Shown here: one piece after another, positions 1 to 10,860 of the stretch
Numbering within the stretch: the stretch's first letter is position 1
Layout: every line of letters starts with the position of its first letter
Source: Trichomonas tenax
Lineage: Eukaryota > Parabasalia > Trichomonadida > Trichomonadidae
Length of the DNA stretch: 64,000 bases
Assembly: GCA_023091735.1 (NCBI GenBank)
Contig: JALKBU010000033.1
Coordinates: forward strand, 58,815 to 122,814
Reading direction: 5' to 3'
The notes under the pieces: generated by a model
The model's database searches: none
What the model saw: only the letters and a program-made list of their open reading frames with translations
Told to the model about the DNA's origin: nothing
Translations under genes and position numbers: made by a program

Positions 1-1053
1 CTTAAGCCGAGTCGATTCAAGTTGTCCAGCATGAGATACAAATCAAAGTCCGTCAAAACAACGAAACCGACAGAATCCAGTTGACACACGATAGCTTGGC
101 TATAGTAATTGCATATTACGTTGTCAAATCATATCTCGAAAAATTTCAAAATAATGCAAACCTTCGATTTCATATTTTTATCAACTAATACGGATTTTTA
201 GCGACAGCCAAAGCAGAAGCAGCGCAGATCCTACCAAATCTCCGTATTACAGCAATCATGGGCTTGTTTTTAAATATTGCCAATTTTTAATAACACGCTT
301 CCATGATACGCACTATCGGATTTTTGTTATTCTGCATGTGCTAAGCATTCTGGCTTCTATTTAGCTGTTCTATTTCAATTATATAAAATTCGAAAAAAAA
401 TTTGTCAATTTATTGGCTATTACTCGGTATAGTTACATTTCTAACGTGTGTTAGAATATTGTTTCATTACATACATAAGACTATTTATACTTTTCAATGT
501 TCAAAAAAACTCAAACATCCTATAGCTAACAGTTATATCTAGAATCGAAATTATATACGTTGGGAGAATATGTCCAATTGAAGAAACCGATGGATGTCCA
601 AAATATATATATATTCCTATTTTAGATTTTCATCATATCTTTGAATAAACATGTTTTATAGCTCATATATACTGTTTTTTCTATATATTCTATATATTCT
701 ATATATAAAATGCATATTGTCAGTTGATCTATATATGTGCATTTGATTTTTTGCGTGAATATTTTGGGCTGTAATTCATTATACAATAAGATAGTATTCA
801 TTAGAAGAAACAAATAATGTAAATCCAATGATATTAAAGATGAGCTCGATTAATTAAATAATGCAAAATATCGAAAATTATATTTATGTGCATTTACTAT
901 ACACAAATCATACAGCGTAACGCAGTTAATGTATTTGTGAGTTAGTTGTTTCTTAAAATCGAATTGTTGTATTTCGCATATATTATAAACGTGGATCATT
1001 GTGACAATTTGAGTATTATGAATAGTGACTTTGCATAGGGATACTGATGTGTA
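1..1053. other. Gene-free AT-rich stretch
   Basis: I see no convincing gene here. The stretch is AT-rich with short simple-sequence runs, for example alternating TA near 607-616 and a repeated TATATTC unit near 684-708. A 68-residue minus-strand reading frame at 622-828 is low in complexity and matches nothing I know. Confidence 0.6.
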
Positions 1054-1693
1054 TCATTGTAGCGTATCAGATCTTCTCAATACGCACTGTAGAAAAAGAT
1101 AAATTTTTTGAGATTTCGGTCTTACCGACAATGACGTGCTTGGATGGTGGCATTGATACATATAGAATATAGAGCATATGTCAACAAGAGATAACACCAT
1201 GTTTTCAAACTGGAACAAAGATGCGATTTGTATCTCGGTAACCAGAATGAAAATTATGATTTTCTTTGATGAAATCAAAGATACAAAAGGACTTAAAGAA
1301 GAATATGATGTTAAATCAACCAAAATTCTATCCGACCAAACAAAAAGTGAGATTGAATAGTTTACAGTTGCGTCAAGTTGTGGAAAGGTGACAGGTCTCT
1401 TACTAATCATTGTATTTGATCTTTGGCAAAACTCTATGTTTGTGATAGACATCCATGTTGCAAGTGCATTGCATTCGATAAGCATCAGTAATTCCAATGT
1501 CACATTCCCATTTTGATAAGTGTCTGATTTTATTCATGCTTATATTTGTTATAACATTTTCAAAAGTTCCATCTCCATATGAAGCAGAATCATCAAAATA
1601 ACAACTGCTGACATTACAGTAATTAGTATGTTCAGCACTAATGACTTTTGAAAAGTTGATTGAACGAATAAATGAACAATTCCCAATGAACAT
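1054..1693 (-). pseudogene. Relic of a Cys/Ser/Asn-rich repetitive surface-type protein
   Basis: Two overlapping minus-strand frames, 1693 to 1403 and 1503 to 1054, look like one coding region split by a frameshift near 1450. The upstream piece begins with residues like IGNCSFIRSINF and has spaced cysteines followed by Phe and Ser/Asn-rich turns, the look of a beta-helix-like repeat. Its DDSASYG segment resembles DASSSYG in the relic at 50404-51085, which suggests two copies of one family. Large families of secreted repetitive proteins exist in trichomonads, but I cannot name this one. No start, no signal peptide and no membrane anchor can be recognised. Confidence 0.4.
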
Positions 1694-1881
1694 TGTTCAA
1701 CTTTTTAAGCATTTCCCTCAAAAAACTGTGACCAAAGCTCATCATCAGATGTAGCATCACTATGTAGGGAAATTAATCCAATGTTATGCTTCCTAGAGCA
1801 CAGAAAAATAAGGAAACTCTTTTTTCTTTTTTAAAAAATGACAAAATATACGACTTTTAAATTAATTTTGCCGGCTCCACT

Positions 1882-1997
1882 TTTTTCCTCGTTGATCTTT
1901 TTGACTTTTGCAATTTTTAACGAGTAATCCCCATTCCTGGACGAATCTGATGAAACATTTACGTGCTTTTTGGGGTGCTGATTCTAGTGGTGCAATC
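1882..1997. repeat. Left arm of a diverged inverted repeat, once coding
   Basis: This segment recurs in inverted orientation at about 2781-2896, with shared blocks such as GCAATTTTTAACGAGT and ACATTTACGTGC. Read on the minus strand the left copy is open and gives a basic peptide with ARKCFIRFVQEWGLLVKNCK. The arms therefore look like two copies of a fragment of one coding sequence, possibly from a mobile element, rather than simple terminal repeats. The family is not recognised. Confidence 0.55.
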
Positions 1998-2780
1998 TGT
2001 TTCATGATCTTAGCAAGGTATTACTTAATCATGATATGATTACAAACAGAAACCCATTACAAATCATTAATGGGCTTCTGTTATGAATCTCTTTGATGAT
2101 TCTAACAAATACATCTCACTATTATAGCGTTCGCTCGCTTATTTTTGATAGAGTTCCCCTAGAAAAATCAAAAAATAGAAAAGAAAAAATACACTACGCG
2201 TGCAAGTCAAACGGCATTCCTTTGCTCATACATCGAGCATACATAATGTTATGCTACCTCAAGTTCACATAAAATTTGCTCATTGGGAACATTACATATC
2301 AAATTTTCGACTTTACATGACAAATATCAGATAATAAGTGTCGAAAATAGTGACTTTCTTTATTTTACATGTCACAATTCGCTGAAATCTCATGGAGGCA
2401 TGGAGATCCTCAAGTTAAATAGACAAGCAAATGCTATTGACATACTCAGCACCCCCTGAAAAGCACCAATTTCTTATTAAAATAAATGGAAATACTAAAT
2501 ATGTTAAATTATTGCTTTTTAAAAAATACAAAAACAGAGTCTCATATTCTTAAAATAATAATCTATAATCACACTGTTTATGAATGTATTAATTATAATT
2601 GATTTTGTTAATATATTTATAAATTCTGCGATTTAATATAGGCTACATCTATATTATTAACATGCAGTTATACCTACAATAGATAAGAGAAGAGCTTCCA
2701 TCATCTTCCAATACAAGATAGTGTTTGTTTAAGCAAAATAATATTGGATGAGCGGCTTGGTCTTTGTTTGCAGAGATATT
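1998..2780. other. Spacer between the inverted arms
   Basis: No gene seen. It contains two copies of the 11-bp element discussed in the findings: TTTACATGACA at 2312-2322 and TTTACATGTCA at 2364-2374. Confidence 0.5.
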
Positions 2781-2896
2781 ATTGATACCACTGTAAACAG
2801 AACCCAAGAAAGGCACGTAAATGTTTTATCAGATCTGATCTATAGGGGGATCACTCGTTAAAAATTGCAAAACTCAAAAGAGTAATCGAGAAAGCA
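2781..2896. repeat. Right arm of the inverted repeat
   Basis: Inverted partner of 1882-1997. On the plus strand it retains the peptide ARKCFIR and, in a shifted frame, a match to the LVKNCK part of the other copy, with an in-frame stop and an indel between them. The more decayed of the two copies. Confidence 0.55.
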
Positions 2897-3706
2897 AAAT
2901 CAAGGTATTTTGCCAATAATTTTTACAAAAAAATCAATTATTTTCGGTTCCATCTTTATATTATTCAACTGCATAATGAAACAATATCAATAAATCATTC
3001 TAATCATACATATTGATATCGATTTGTAATATTTCCCGTCACTTGCTTTTCGGCCATGAGTGGTCAATTTGATTTTTCGATCAAACTTAAAAATCGAAAT
3101 GCTTAAATGGTATGCTATTGATATATCAACGTTTGAAGCGATTCTAAATTTGCGAGGTCTGTTCGAATTTTTAAAGTATTCAAAAATAAAAACGATAAAA
3201 AAATAATTAGCATTATTTACATTATTTTATTAATGTAAACAGTGTCAAATAAATTGTGAAAAAACGTGACTTTAAACCTTATTCACTTTTTAAAATGTGT
3301 TTATTATAACATTTACATAATGGTAATGCTAATTTTGCCAATTTTGGTCGCTAAAAGCCAAATTTGAGAGTTAAAACACTTCTTTATTTATTCAAGTATG
3401 GATTTTTAGATTTTAATGTATATAGAATGTATGCTGAATAATATGCACTTTTTGTACGGTCATGGCCATGAAGGTAAAGTTGATGGATTTTAATACCTCA
3501 TATATACTTTTTAGCAATTAATTTATCTATAGCAAAAGTTTAAAATTTTTTGTGACGAAACGATAATTTATAAATTTGTTATATTGTAAATTGAATTTGT
3601 TAAAATTTTAAATTTCAATTAAAATCTTATCACGCAAAGCAGAGATCCGCGAAGTCATAAAAAAGGTTTTAGTGGAAAAGAACTATCACCTTAAGTAATA
3701 AAAGTG
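2897..3706. other. AT-rich intergenic region
   Basis: No coding region seen. Very AT-rich; it ends at the initiator of the membrane-protein gene at 3715. Confidence 0.6.
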
Positions 3707-3711
3707 TCACA
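3707..3711 (+). promoter_or_regulatory. Inr-like element (TCACA)
   Basis: TCACA fits the trichomonad initiator consensus TCAYW. Transcription from the A at 3709 would leave a 6-base leader before the ATG at 3715, within the very short leaders usual for trichomonads. Confidence 0.6.
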
Positions 3712-3714
3712 AAA

Positions 3715-4620
3715 ATGGATGAAAGTTATTGGTTCACTGGGAATCTTCCTGTTGAATGTAAAACCTTCAGCTCATTCTCATGCGATCACCCGATGTCAGT
3801 CGTTGGTATTATAATGACGATAGCTATATTATTACCTTACAGTTATGTGATTGCAAATATTCTTAGACAAGGTAAGTTGTTTTCAAGCTGGAGCTACCAT
3901 GCACAGCCTGGTGTAGGTTACGCTGCAGCATTCATCGTCTTTGCTGTTATCTTATGCTATTATTTTTTTATTTTATTCGCCGACAGACACCAGCAGATTA
4001 ATGACTTGTTTTCCAACATATGCTCAATACCAGGTGACTTATATTTGATTGGTTTGTCGATTTATTTAGTCCAAATTTGCAATGTTTTAACAAATGTTGG
4101 TGTTAAGTTCTCATTCATAATGCTGTACTTAGCAAGATTCCTTCAGTATTTCTTTTGCGCGACAACAGTTGCAAAAACACTTTTATGTTACGTTAATATC
4201 AACACGAAGTGGAGAGAATTCATTTTCTCTGATTTTGGCTTTTACTATGTTAGAATTCTGGTCCCGACAGAGGTATTCGTTGACTCGCTTTCATTTTTGG
4301 TCCTTGCTGTGACCTTCAAATTCTCGAGTTTAAATTTGTTATTCGATGTCAAAAAACGAAGATTAATGAACATCTATTTATTCGTTTATCCATTGGCTTT
4401 CTGCATCGTTATCCCCATAAGGTTCTTCATTGATGAGGTCCCTGTCTATCAGTTCTTCTATTCAGACATTAACAAGTTCACGTGGATGTACGGAATGCTT
4501 TATTTAACCCACAGATTCCTTCTCGATGGAGTTGTTTTTCTCATCATGGTAATGCTCTCTGAGAGGTCGGAAGAACCGGAAATGACTGAAGCGCACTTAG
4601 ATGACGCAATTTTTGTTTGA
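3715..4620 (+). CDS. Seven-TM-like membrane protein, family unknown
   Basis: A 301-residue protein. The start is supported by an initiator-like TCACA six bases upstream. Hydrophobic segments lie at about residues 27-50, 68-88, 105-125, 132-158, 178-200, 219-240 and 258-282, giving seven likely membrane helices with short loops, a short acidic N-terminus and an acidic C-terminal tail. The N-terminal part carries two cysteines (CKTFSSFSC) that could form a disulphide. The topology is that of a seven-helix receptor or of a small polytopic transporter. I see no rhodopsin-type DRY or NPxxY motif, so I do not assign it to a receptor family. Codon use matches that of intact genes in the window, and the frame is uninterrupted. 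Confidence 0.75.
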   Translation: MDESYWFTGNLPVECKTFSSFSCDHPMSVVGIIMTIAILLPYSYVIANILRQGKLFSSWSYHAQPGVGYAAAFIVFAVILCYYFFILFADRHQQINDLFSNICSIPGDLYLIGLSIYLVQICNVLTNVGVKFSFIMLYLARFLQYFFCATTVAKTLLCYVNINTKWREFIFSDFGFYYVRILVPTEVFVDSLSFLVLAVTFKFSSLNLLFDVKKRRLMNIYLFVYPLAFCIVIPIRFFIDEVPVYQFFYSDINKFTWMYGMLYLTHRFLLDGVVFLIMVMLSERSEEPEMTEAHLDDAIFV

Positions 4621-5508
4621 AATGAAAAATATGTTCAGCAATGGCATCACAGTTGACTACACTAAGATTTGTCAGTAATGATGTGAATTAATCATGCTTA
4701 TTTCATGTAATTGTTTTTTGCATATAAAAAATATTGTTTGTTTTGCTATTAAATACAGCTACATTATAATACTTATGGGAAGTAATATATAATCCTCGAC
4801 TAATTTTAGCCAATAAACCACTAATAACAATTCAGATAATCTTATTTGCGACAAAATAATCTCTTTCTTATGTGATCCAACTTAAATTTTGTATTTATAT
4901 AATGTAATAGTTTGATTTTTGATAATTAAATAATCGGTAAGGAATCTTTAAAGGTACCTTGGATCTTTTTTACCTGTATTTTTAAATCATATTTAGGATC
5001 TAAGTTGTATAGTCCATGGGGATGTATATACGCATTTCGAAAATCACGCCTGTATTTAAATAGGGGATGCAATATTTAGTGGATGAAAATTATATACAGA
5101 TATATTGATATACGCATGTGCAGAATGCTGTATCTATTCTAATTAATCAAATCTGAATGTTTGAAAATTTAATTTAAATATTATCTATCTCTAATAATGA
5201 CTATAGTCAACTATATTTCAATTCATATTGTCCAGGCCTGTATAGAACATGGGATATTGAATCGAAATTTCATCACTCTGCATTTTTATGAAGCAAAAAT
5301 TGAAGAACGATTATTTTAGATAAAAACGGATTTTGATCTGACAATTATGAATTTATCTTTTGATGCATAAAATACAAAGTTCATCAACATAAGATCATAA
5401 ATGCATAGTTAAAATCACTTAAACTCAAAATTTTGATTGCATAGTTAGAATCTTATTTTTTAATAATGTTCATTTTTTGAAGCAACAACATATGGTGTAG
5501 AATCTTAG
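4621..5508. other. Intergenic region
   Basis: AT-rich sequence between the 3' end of the membrane-protein gene and the 3' end of a convergent BspA-like pseudogene. No gene, RNA or strong repeat seen. Confidence 0.6.
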
Positions 5509-6310
5509 TTAATTTGTTGGAAAATCTATAATGACAATCGCTGCTATAAGAAGATATCTCGGTTGGTAATAAATCATTTTGACTGTTGGACATGGAATGA
5601 GATCAACAATGTCATATTCATATGCAAATCGATTAACAGGATTGTTAGAAAATAAATTTGTTGGATAATCGATTGTCACTCGTATTTCTTGAATATTTGG
5701 ACAATTTGTGATGATTCCTGCACGCGAAAAGTCTGATGTTCCAAAATATGATATTATCTTCAAATTTGGACATTGGTTAAATGCAGAATTTTCAATCATT
5801 GTAGCTGTTTGGGGGATTATCAACACTCTTATATTTGTATTCGTAAATGCAGTGGCATTTATTGTTTGCAGATAAAGTAACGCTGTTTCCTATCTTAACA
5901 AGTTTGTCGAAGTTTATTTAGAAAATAAACAGTTGTCTAATGAAGTAAATTTTAAGTTATTTAGATCACAATTGATATCAATTAAGTTTGGGCATTGATT
6001 GAATGCATATCCATTGAATTCAATCATATTTTCTGGAATATTAATTTCAATCAACCCAACCCCAAGGAATGCATTATATCGCAAAGCAATTAGATAATTA
6101 GGAAATTTAACGATTTGCACCTTGAAAAACATTCACCTTCGATTAATGAAATTTTTGTATTAGAAAGATCTAATTATTCAATTTGACCTGAGCGATATGC
6201 TTGGTAAGCTAATATTTTTATTGTAAAAGATCGATAAGTTTCTTAAAGAATTAATTTTCCAGAAAGATCTTTGTTGAGTGACCTGATAGTTCCTGCGGCA
6301 GTATCGAAAT
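5509..6310 (-). pseudogene. BspA-like leucine-rich-repeat pseudogene
   Basis: Minus-strand relic of the family that is intact at 42205-43245. The N-terminus reads DNWILDFD, but the expected ATG is TTG; a TAA stop replaces the codon before the family's ETYQS segment. Further breaks split the middle into pieces, one reading VGLIEINIPENMIEFNGYAF. The last 105 residues are open and carry LKIISYFGTSDFSRAGII and SNNPVNRF, matching the C-terminus of the intact copies. Several independent lesions mean it cannot make the full protein. BspA-like proteins of trichomonads are LRR_5-type proteins, many thought to act at the cell surface. Confidence 0.85.
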
Positions 6311-6393
6311 CAAGAATCCAATTATCCAATATAACATTCCATTTTAAATTAGTTTATGAAGAAAAAAATAAAAATGACACTTTTAATATATTT

Positions 6394-6428
6394 TGCCATG
6401 TAAAAATTTCCGATTTTTGTCATGTAAA
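6394..6428 (+). promoter_or_regulatory. Two TGYCATGTAAA elements before the ankyrin gene
   Basis: TGCCATGTAAA at 6394-6404 and TGTCATGTAAA at 6418-6428, the second ending 18 bases before the ATG at 6447. No TCAYW initiator is present in this interval. The same element lies near the starts of other genes in the window, so I infer a promoter role. Confidence 0.5.
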
Positions 6429-6446
6429 ATCAAATAGCTTGACATC

Positions 6447-7613
6447 ATGTATAATGATAAATTAAAAGGAAAATATAGACCGGACACATATCCGAAAGAG
6501 ATCCAAACTTTATGCAAATTCAACAAAATCATGTGGGACGTCGAAAATGTCGATGCTGACACGTATTTCTACTACCTTGACGAAATGGTCAGGCAAAAAG
6601 TCTTTAGTCCGCAGTTTATTATGTTAAAAGTCGGATCTATCGCTGGAAGCCACAGAAGGGCTCAAGATAAAGTATACAAAGCGCTGAAAAAATTCGTTAA
6701 AAAATATATCGACAAAGTTCATTACGAGAAACACATGATGGACGACTTCGCCAACGTAATGAGTGAAGCAGGATTAAAAATACCCGAATCAGTTAAAATA
6801 TTTAAAGATACAAAATTCTATAGAGAGCGAAATCAACCAGGAACACTGGAATACGCATATCAATGGGATGACGTAGACCTCCTCCATCGTTTAATGATTA
6901 AAAATTTAGTCGAGAAAGATTCAGTGGTCATGATGTTTGATTTGCTCGAAGAAGAAACTGAAGATGAGGGCGATGAAGAAGATGACTATGATGACTTCAA
7001 CATGCACAACATGATGTTTGAGTCAGCGTATGGTGGCGCATTAAACTGCTTCAAATACTTGAAGCAGTTTAAGGAACCCGACAAAGATATTTTAGATGGC
7101 GCCTACGGAGGCAATAACGTGGAACTGATCAATTTAATCTTAGCAGACAAGAGGCTTAAGCCAGATCTAATCAGTTACATGAATCGTGAAATGGTCTTCT
7201 GCGGACATGTCTATGTCATGGAGACTCTTGCAAAGACGATGATATGGGATTCTTTTGACTTGATTGCATGCAATTTGCTCGATTTCTATTTCAGGCAATG
7301 GTCAACATACGGACAGATGGATGTTTGTGATGAATCATACAAGACATCATTGATGGGAGCAGCAGACCTTGGCATCCCGCAACTCGTCGAGTTTTTCATC
7401 AAGGAAGGTGCCAAAGTCAACGATGTTGATGTTCAAGGTGATTCTGCTCTCCACTATGCTGCAAAGAACAACAATCATGAGACCGTCGAGGTTTTGATTA
7501 AGTATGGCGCAAAATCAATTCAAAACTTCGATAAAATGACTCCATTAAAGATGGCAATCAAAAATGGAGCCAAAGAAAGTGTTAAGATACTCAAAAAGCA
7601 TTTCAAGAATTAA
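6447..7613 (+). CDS. Ankyrin-repeat protein
   Basis: A 388-residue protein. The N-terminal half is alpha-helical and has no motif I can name; it resembles the helical region that precedes the repeats in many trichomonad ankyrin proteins. A strongly acidic linker lies near residues 170-188 (EEETEDEGDEEDDYDD). Degenerate repeats begin around 195 (AYGGALNCFKYLKQ, AYGGNNVELINLIL), and good ankyrin repeats occupy about 305-388, with GDSALHYAAKNNNHETVEVL and MTPLKMAIKNGAKESVKIL. It is probably a protein-binding scaffold; the partner is unknown. The stop overlaps TAAA, the trichomonad polyadenylation signal. The gene lies between two BspA-like relics of opposite orientation. Confidence 0.85.
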   Translation: MYNDKLKGKYRPDTYPKEIQTLCKFNKIMWDVENVDADTYFYYLDEMVRQKVFSPQFIMLKVGSIAGSHRRAQDKVYKALKKFVKKYIDKVHYEKHMMDDFANVMSEAGLKIPESVKIFKDTKFYRERNQPGTLEYAYQWDDVDLLHRLMIKNLVEKDSVVMMFDLLEEETEDEGDEEDDYDDFNMHNMMFESAYGGALNCFKYLKQFKEPDKDILDGAYGGNNVELINLILADKRLKPDLISYMNREMVFCGHVYVMETLAKTMIWDSFDLIACNLLDFYFRQWSTYGQMDVCDESYKTSLMGAADLGIPQLVEFFIKEGAKVNDVDVQGDSALHYAAKNNNHETVEVLIKYGAKSIQNFDKMTPLKMAIKNGAKESVKILKKHFKN

Positions 7614-7689
7614 ACATGTTTTGAATAAACTATTTCATAAATTTGATTTTCGATCTTTATAAATCAATATGTAAATTAAGAAATATCTT

Positions 7690-7957
7690 TGACTGGATGA
7701 AGAAGGGAAAACAGTGGAACATGGAGTGAGATCAACAATTCCATATTCAAGTACTGTAGTTGCAAGATAAACTAATAGGATATATTGGAAATACTATATT
7801 TTTTCCGAAATGGGTATTTATCCAATTCTTGAATATGACCTAAATAACATGCTTTAGTTTTTGTAGTTCCAGAAAAGTGAATATTCCTCTAAGATTTTCG
7901 TTGAGCGATATAATTGATCCTGTTGAATTGTCATTATCAAGGATCCAATTTTCCATT
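7690..7957 (-). pseudogene. BspA-like relic with the middle deleted
   Basis: The gene-sense start at 7957 reads MENWILDNDNSTGSIIS, matching the family N-terminus. After about 30 codons the homology stops and resumes near the C-terminus with TTVLEYGIVDLTPC. Nearly all leucine-rich repeats are missing. It carries in-frame stops and is clearly dead. Confidence 0.7.
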
Positions 7958-8154
7958 TATTGCCTCATCTTCTATTCATTGCAATGATTTCAAATGAAAA
8001 ACATGGTGCGAATGTCATTATTATAACCGATTTGAATGTCAATCCCTCTTTAGTTTTTAATTATTTTTTACTTTATATTAATTGAAAATTGTTAAGAACC
8101 CATAAAAATCATAAAATAAATCATCAAACATCGCTGAATGGAAATAGATTGTAT

Positions 8155-8470
8155 TAATGTAGGACAAAGAATGAGATCATTAACTCCAAATTAATAGAAT
8201 TATAAATTCCAACTGAAGTTGTTTTTAACAATGAATATGAAGTCGATACAGAAATGATGATTTGCAAATTAGAAATTTGGATCAATTCATTGCCTTGTAA
8301 AGTTGCGGAAACCGCTCAAGTCCCAACAAAATGTTAGTTTGCTTACACATATAGAAGAAATTGACCAATTTGTATATTTAAATCCAAATCCTACATTAAA
8401 TCAATGTCGTTCAATAGAGTAATCAGATTTGATGTTGCAATCTGCAGATGCAAATTCACATATCATTATT
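8155..8470 (-). pseudogene. BspA-like relic, C-terminal half
   Basis: Fragments in shifting minus-strand frames match the family: ICEFASAD corresponds to IGEFAFAGA, NVGFGFKYTN to FHACSSFRYIN, and LGVNDLILCPTL to EYGIIDIIPCPTI. Stops and indels lie between them, and no N-terminus remains. A third decayed copy in the same 4-kb cluster. Confidence 0.55.
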
Positions 8471-8782
8471 TTCAATTCAAAACTTATCGTTTTAGAAGAG
8501 AAAATAATCATAATCTATTATAATACAAGCATTGGAATCTCAATAATTAAGTATGTCATTTTGGAAGATTTCTATGACTTGGGAAGAAAAAAATGTCAAA
8601 GTAAGATTTTTGGAAAATAAAAGTGATATTTATTTATGGGGTAGTAATAAATAAATAGGGACAATAATAAATCGGCTATTAATATCTTTACAATAATATT
8701 ATTTCCGATTGTTCTTATTTTTATATTTAATATATCCAAAGCTTGTATTTAACCCGAATTGAATACTTTATTTTTTATGATT

Positions 8783-9634
8783 TTAATGATTGATGATTGA
8801 TATGTTCCTTGAAGAATAAGCAATATAATTGATCATGTCAAACCGATTGAAATGATAATTAGAGAATAAATTGCTCGGGTAGTCTACAGTTACTCGAACC
8901 TCTTTTAGTTTTGGACAATTTGAAATGATTCCTTGTCTTGAAAAGTCTGAAGCTCCAATATACGATATTATTTTCAAAAATGGACAATTGACAAATGCAT
9001 CATTTTCAATTGTTGAAACTGTTTGCGGAATAACCAATGCTCTTAAATTGCAATTGTAAAATGCAGTTGTATTTATGAATTGCAAATGATGAGGAAGAAC
9101 AACTTGAATAAGGTTATCAAGTCCATCGAAAGTATGCTCATGAATTTCTGTGGCAGTAGATAGAGATAAATTCATATATTTCAATCCAAAACCTGCATGA
9201 AACCGATATTGCTCTACTTGCATAAGATTTGGAGTTGCAACAAAATCATAAAACAATTCAGAACCAGCAAATGCAAATTCACCAATTGTTCGAATCATTT
9301 CAAACGTAGGAATATCAATCATTTTTTCGGGAATGCTCAGATCAACAATCCCCGCTCTAAGGAAACTGTTAATACCCAAGCTGATGGGGTAGTTAGAAAA
9401 TTTGATAGATGTAAGAAAAAAGCAAGCGGATAAAGCAAATAATTCTATTAAATTAATTTTGGTATTTGATATATCTAATCCTTGTATTTTTCCCATATCG
9501 CATGCCTTAAATTTAATTGTTTTTATCTGGACTGATTGATAAATTTCAGGCAGAACTAAATTTCCTCCAAGATTTTTATTAAATGATATAATGGACCCTG
9601 TTGAAACGTCATAATCTAGGATCCAATTATCCAT
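8783..9634 (-). CDS. BspA-like leucine-rich-repeat protein, short form
   Basis: A 283-residue open frame starting MDNWILDYDVSTGSI. It aligns along its length with the 346-residue copy at 42205-43245 except that about 48 residues are missing between EKM and IDIPTFEMI, an in-frame loss of one repeat block. LRR_5-type units follow, for example IRTIGEFAFAGSEL and VLPHHLQFINTTAFYNC. The conserved C-terminal LKIISYIGASDFSRQGII is present, and the last residues diverge. No signal peptide or membrane segment is seen. A TCAYW initiator is not evident upstream: the site equivalent to TCATA of the intact copy reads TCAAA. The gene may be expressed weakly or may be an early-stage pseudogene. Confidence 0.7.
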   Translation of the reverse strand: MDNWILDYDVSTGSIISFNKNLGGNLVLPEIYQSVQIKTIKFKACDMGKIQGLDISNTKINLIELFALSACFFLTSIKFSNYPISLGINSFLRAGIVDLSIPEKMIDIPTFEMIRTIGEFAFAGSELFYDFVATPNLMQVEQYRFHAGFGLKYMNLSLSTATEIHEHTFDGLDNLIQVVLPHHLQFINTTAFYNCNLRALVIPQTVSTIENDAFVNCPFLKIISYIGASDFSRQGIISNCPKLKEVRVTVDYPSNLFSNYHFNRFDMINYIAYSSRNISIINH

Positions 9635-9809
9635 CCATTAGATCATCTTTTTGAGATCCGGAAATAGTGGGACGAAATGTTATAATGAAAATGTCACTTT
9701 TTATATATGGAAGATAATTTCGATCATTGATCCTGAAGTAAGCAAACTTTCAGATATAATCAAATAGTAAATTTTATTATTAAATACAAGAATAATTCTA
9801 TACTTGGTT

Positions 9810-10274
9810 TTAAATTGAGTATGAGTAATTGCGACTATATTCTTTCAACATATCGATAATTTCTGGGTCAATTGAGTAGAATTTGATGCTTGGTGATTCC
9901 AAATCAATTGGGCTGAGACCATGTTCAATAAAAAGTTGAACAAGAGGTTTGTTATTACGGATAACTGCAAAGTTTAGAGGACTTGCGAGTTCATCATAAT
10001 TACCTTCATCGTATTCGATCCCAACATCAAACAAAATTTTTGCAATATCATAATTTGAGTTTGGTGCTGCAATTGTAAGAGGATGTGGCTTACAAAAATT
10101 ATTATTTTTCTTGATTTTGAGATTGATTTTATTTTGTGATCTTTTGGGAGAACAGCGTCCAATGAATTCCACCATGGACTGAATATATAAAGTTGAAGTT
10201 TTTAATACGAAATACTTATACATAAGGAAATTTGAGAAATTATATTTTGACATATAAAAATAATTACGTGTCAT
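9810..10274 (-). pseudogene. Ankyrin-repeat fragment
   Basis: A 154-residue open frame. Residues 60-135 contain two ankyrin-like repeats: HPLTIAAPNSNYDIAKILFD and SPLNFAVIRNNKPLVQLFIE. The 55 residues before them are aromatic-rich and unlike any ankyrin leader; the ATG may simply be the first one in an eroded frame. Intact trichomonad ankyrin proteins usually have more repeats and a helical N-terminal region, so I treat this as a 5'-truncated copy. It could still be a short functional protein. Confidence 0.5.
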
Positions 10275-10566
10275 AAAATTTAAATCAATTTTCTCGCTAT
10301 TGTAAGCCGATCTCTCTAATCATTGGAACTCTTGACACGCATTAATAAGTGAAACAGTTTCTGTTAATACTTCCTTCCAACATCTTCAATATATTCAAAA
10401 TGTATTTTTAAAATTGAGGAATCTAAGTCAGATATATATGCAAAAAGAATGTTAATAAGATGCGACAGAATCTGATTCGACAAATCCATATACAAATGAC
10501 TTAGATTCTGTTCACCTTCATTTAATATAAAAGAAGCATATTTAACACTCCAAGCTAGTAATCTAC

Positions 10567-10860
10567 TCAGATTCAGTGGCGATTATGGTGAGGATAACCC
10601 TATTCCAGAAGGTGATGCATGCCCAAATTATGAGAAACAAGAATCACTTCAACAAGAAAAATGAGAATCACAGCAAAGAGAATCACTACAGCAAAATATA
10701 TTGCTCACCTTATTGTTATTTGCTTTAGATCTTTCATATTAGATGAAGATGTTACTTTTGTGCCATCAACATTGTTGATTATGGGATTCACTATTTTATA
10801 CGATAGCATGAACTTACACCATAATACAACAATATCCATCCTTTGTTGAATCATGGCCCA
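10567..10860 (+). pseudogene. Unidentified coding relic
   Basis: The plus strand shows protein-like segments in changing frames: GEDNPIPEGDACPNYEKQES, then a Gln/Glu/Ser-rich stretch with an internal TGA, then DEDVTFVPSTLLIMGF in another frame. The hydrophilic repeat-like part followed by a hydrophobic part suggests an eroded gene. I do not recognise the family. Confidence 0.25.

Noticed and set aside
622..828. 68-residue minus-strand frame
   Set aside because: Low-complexity Ile/Tyr-rich sequence produced by a TATATTC repeat.
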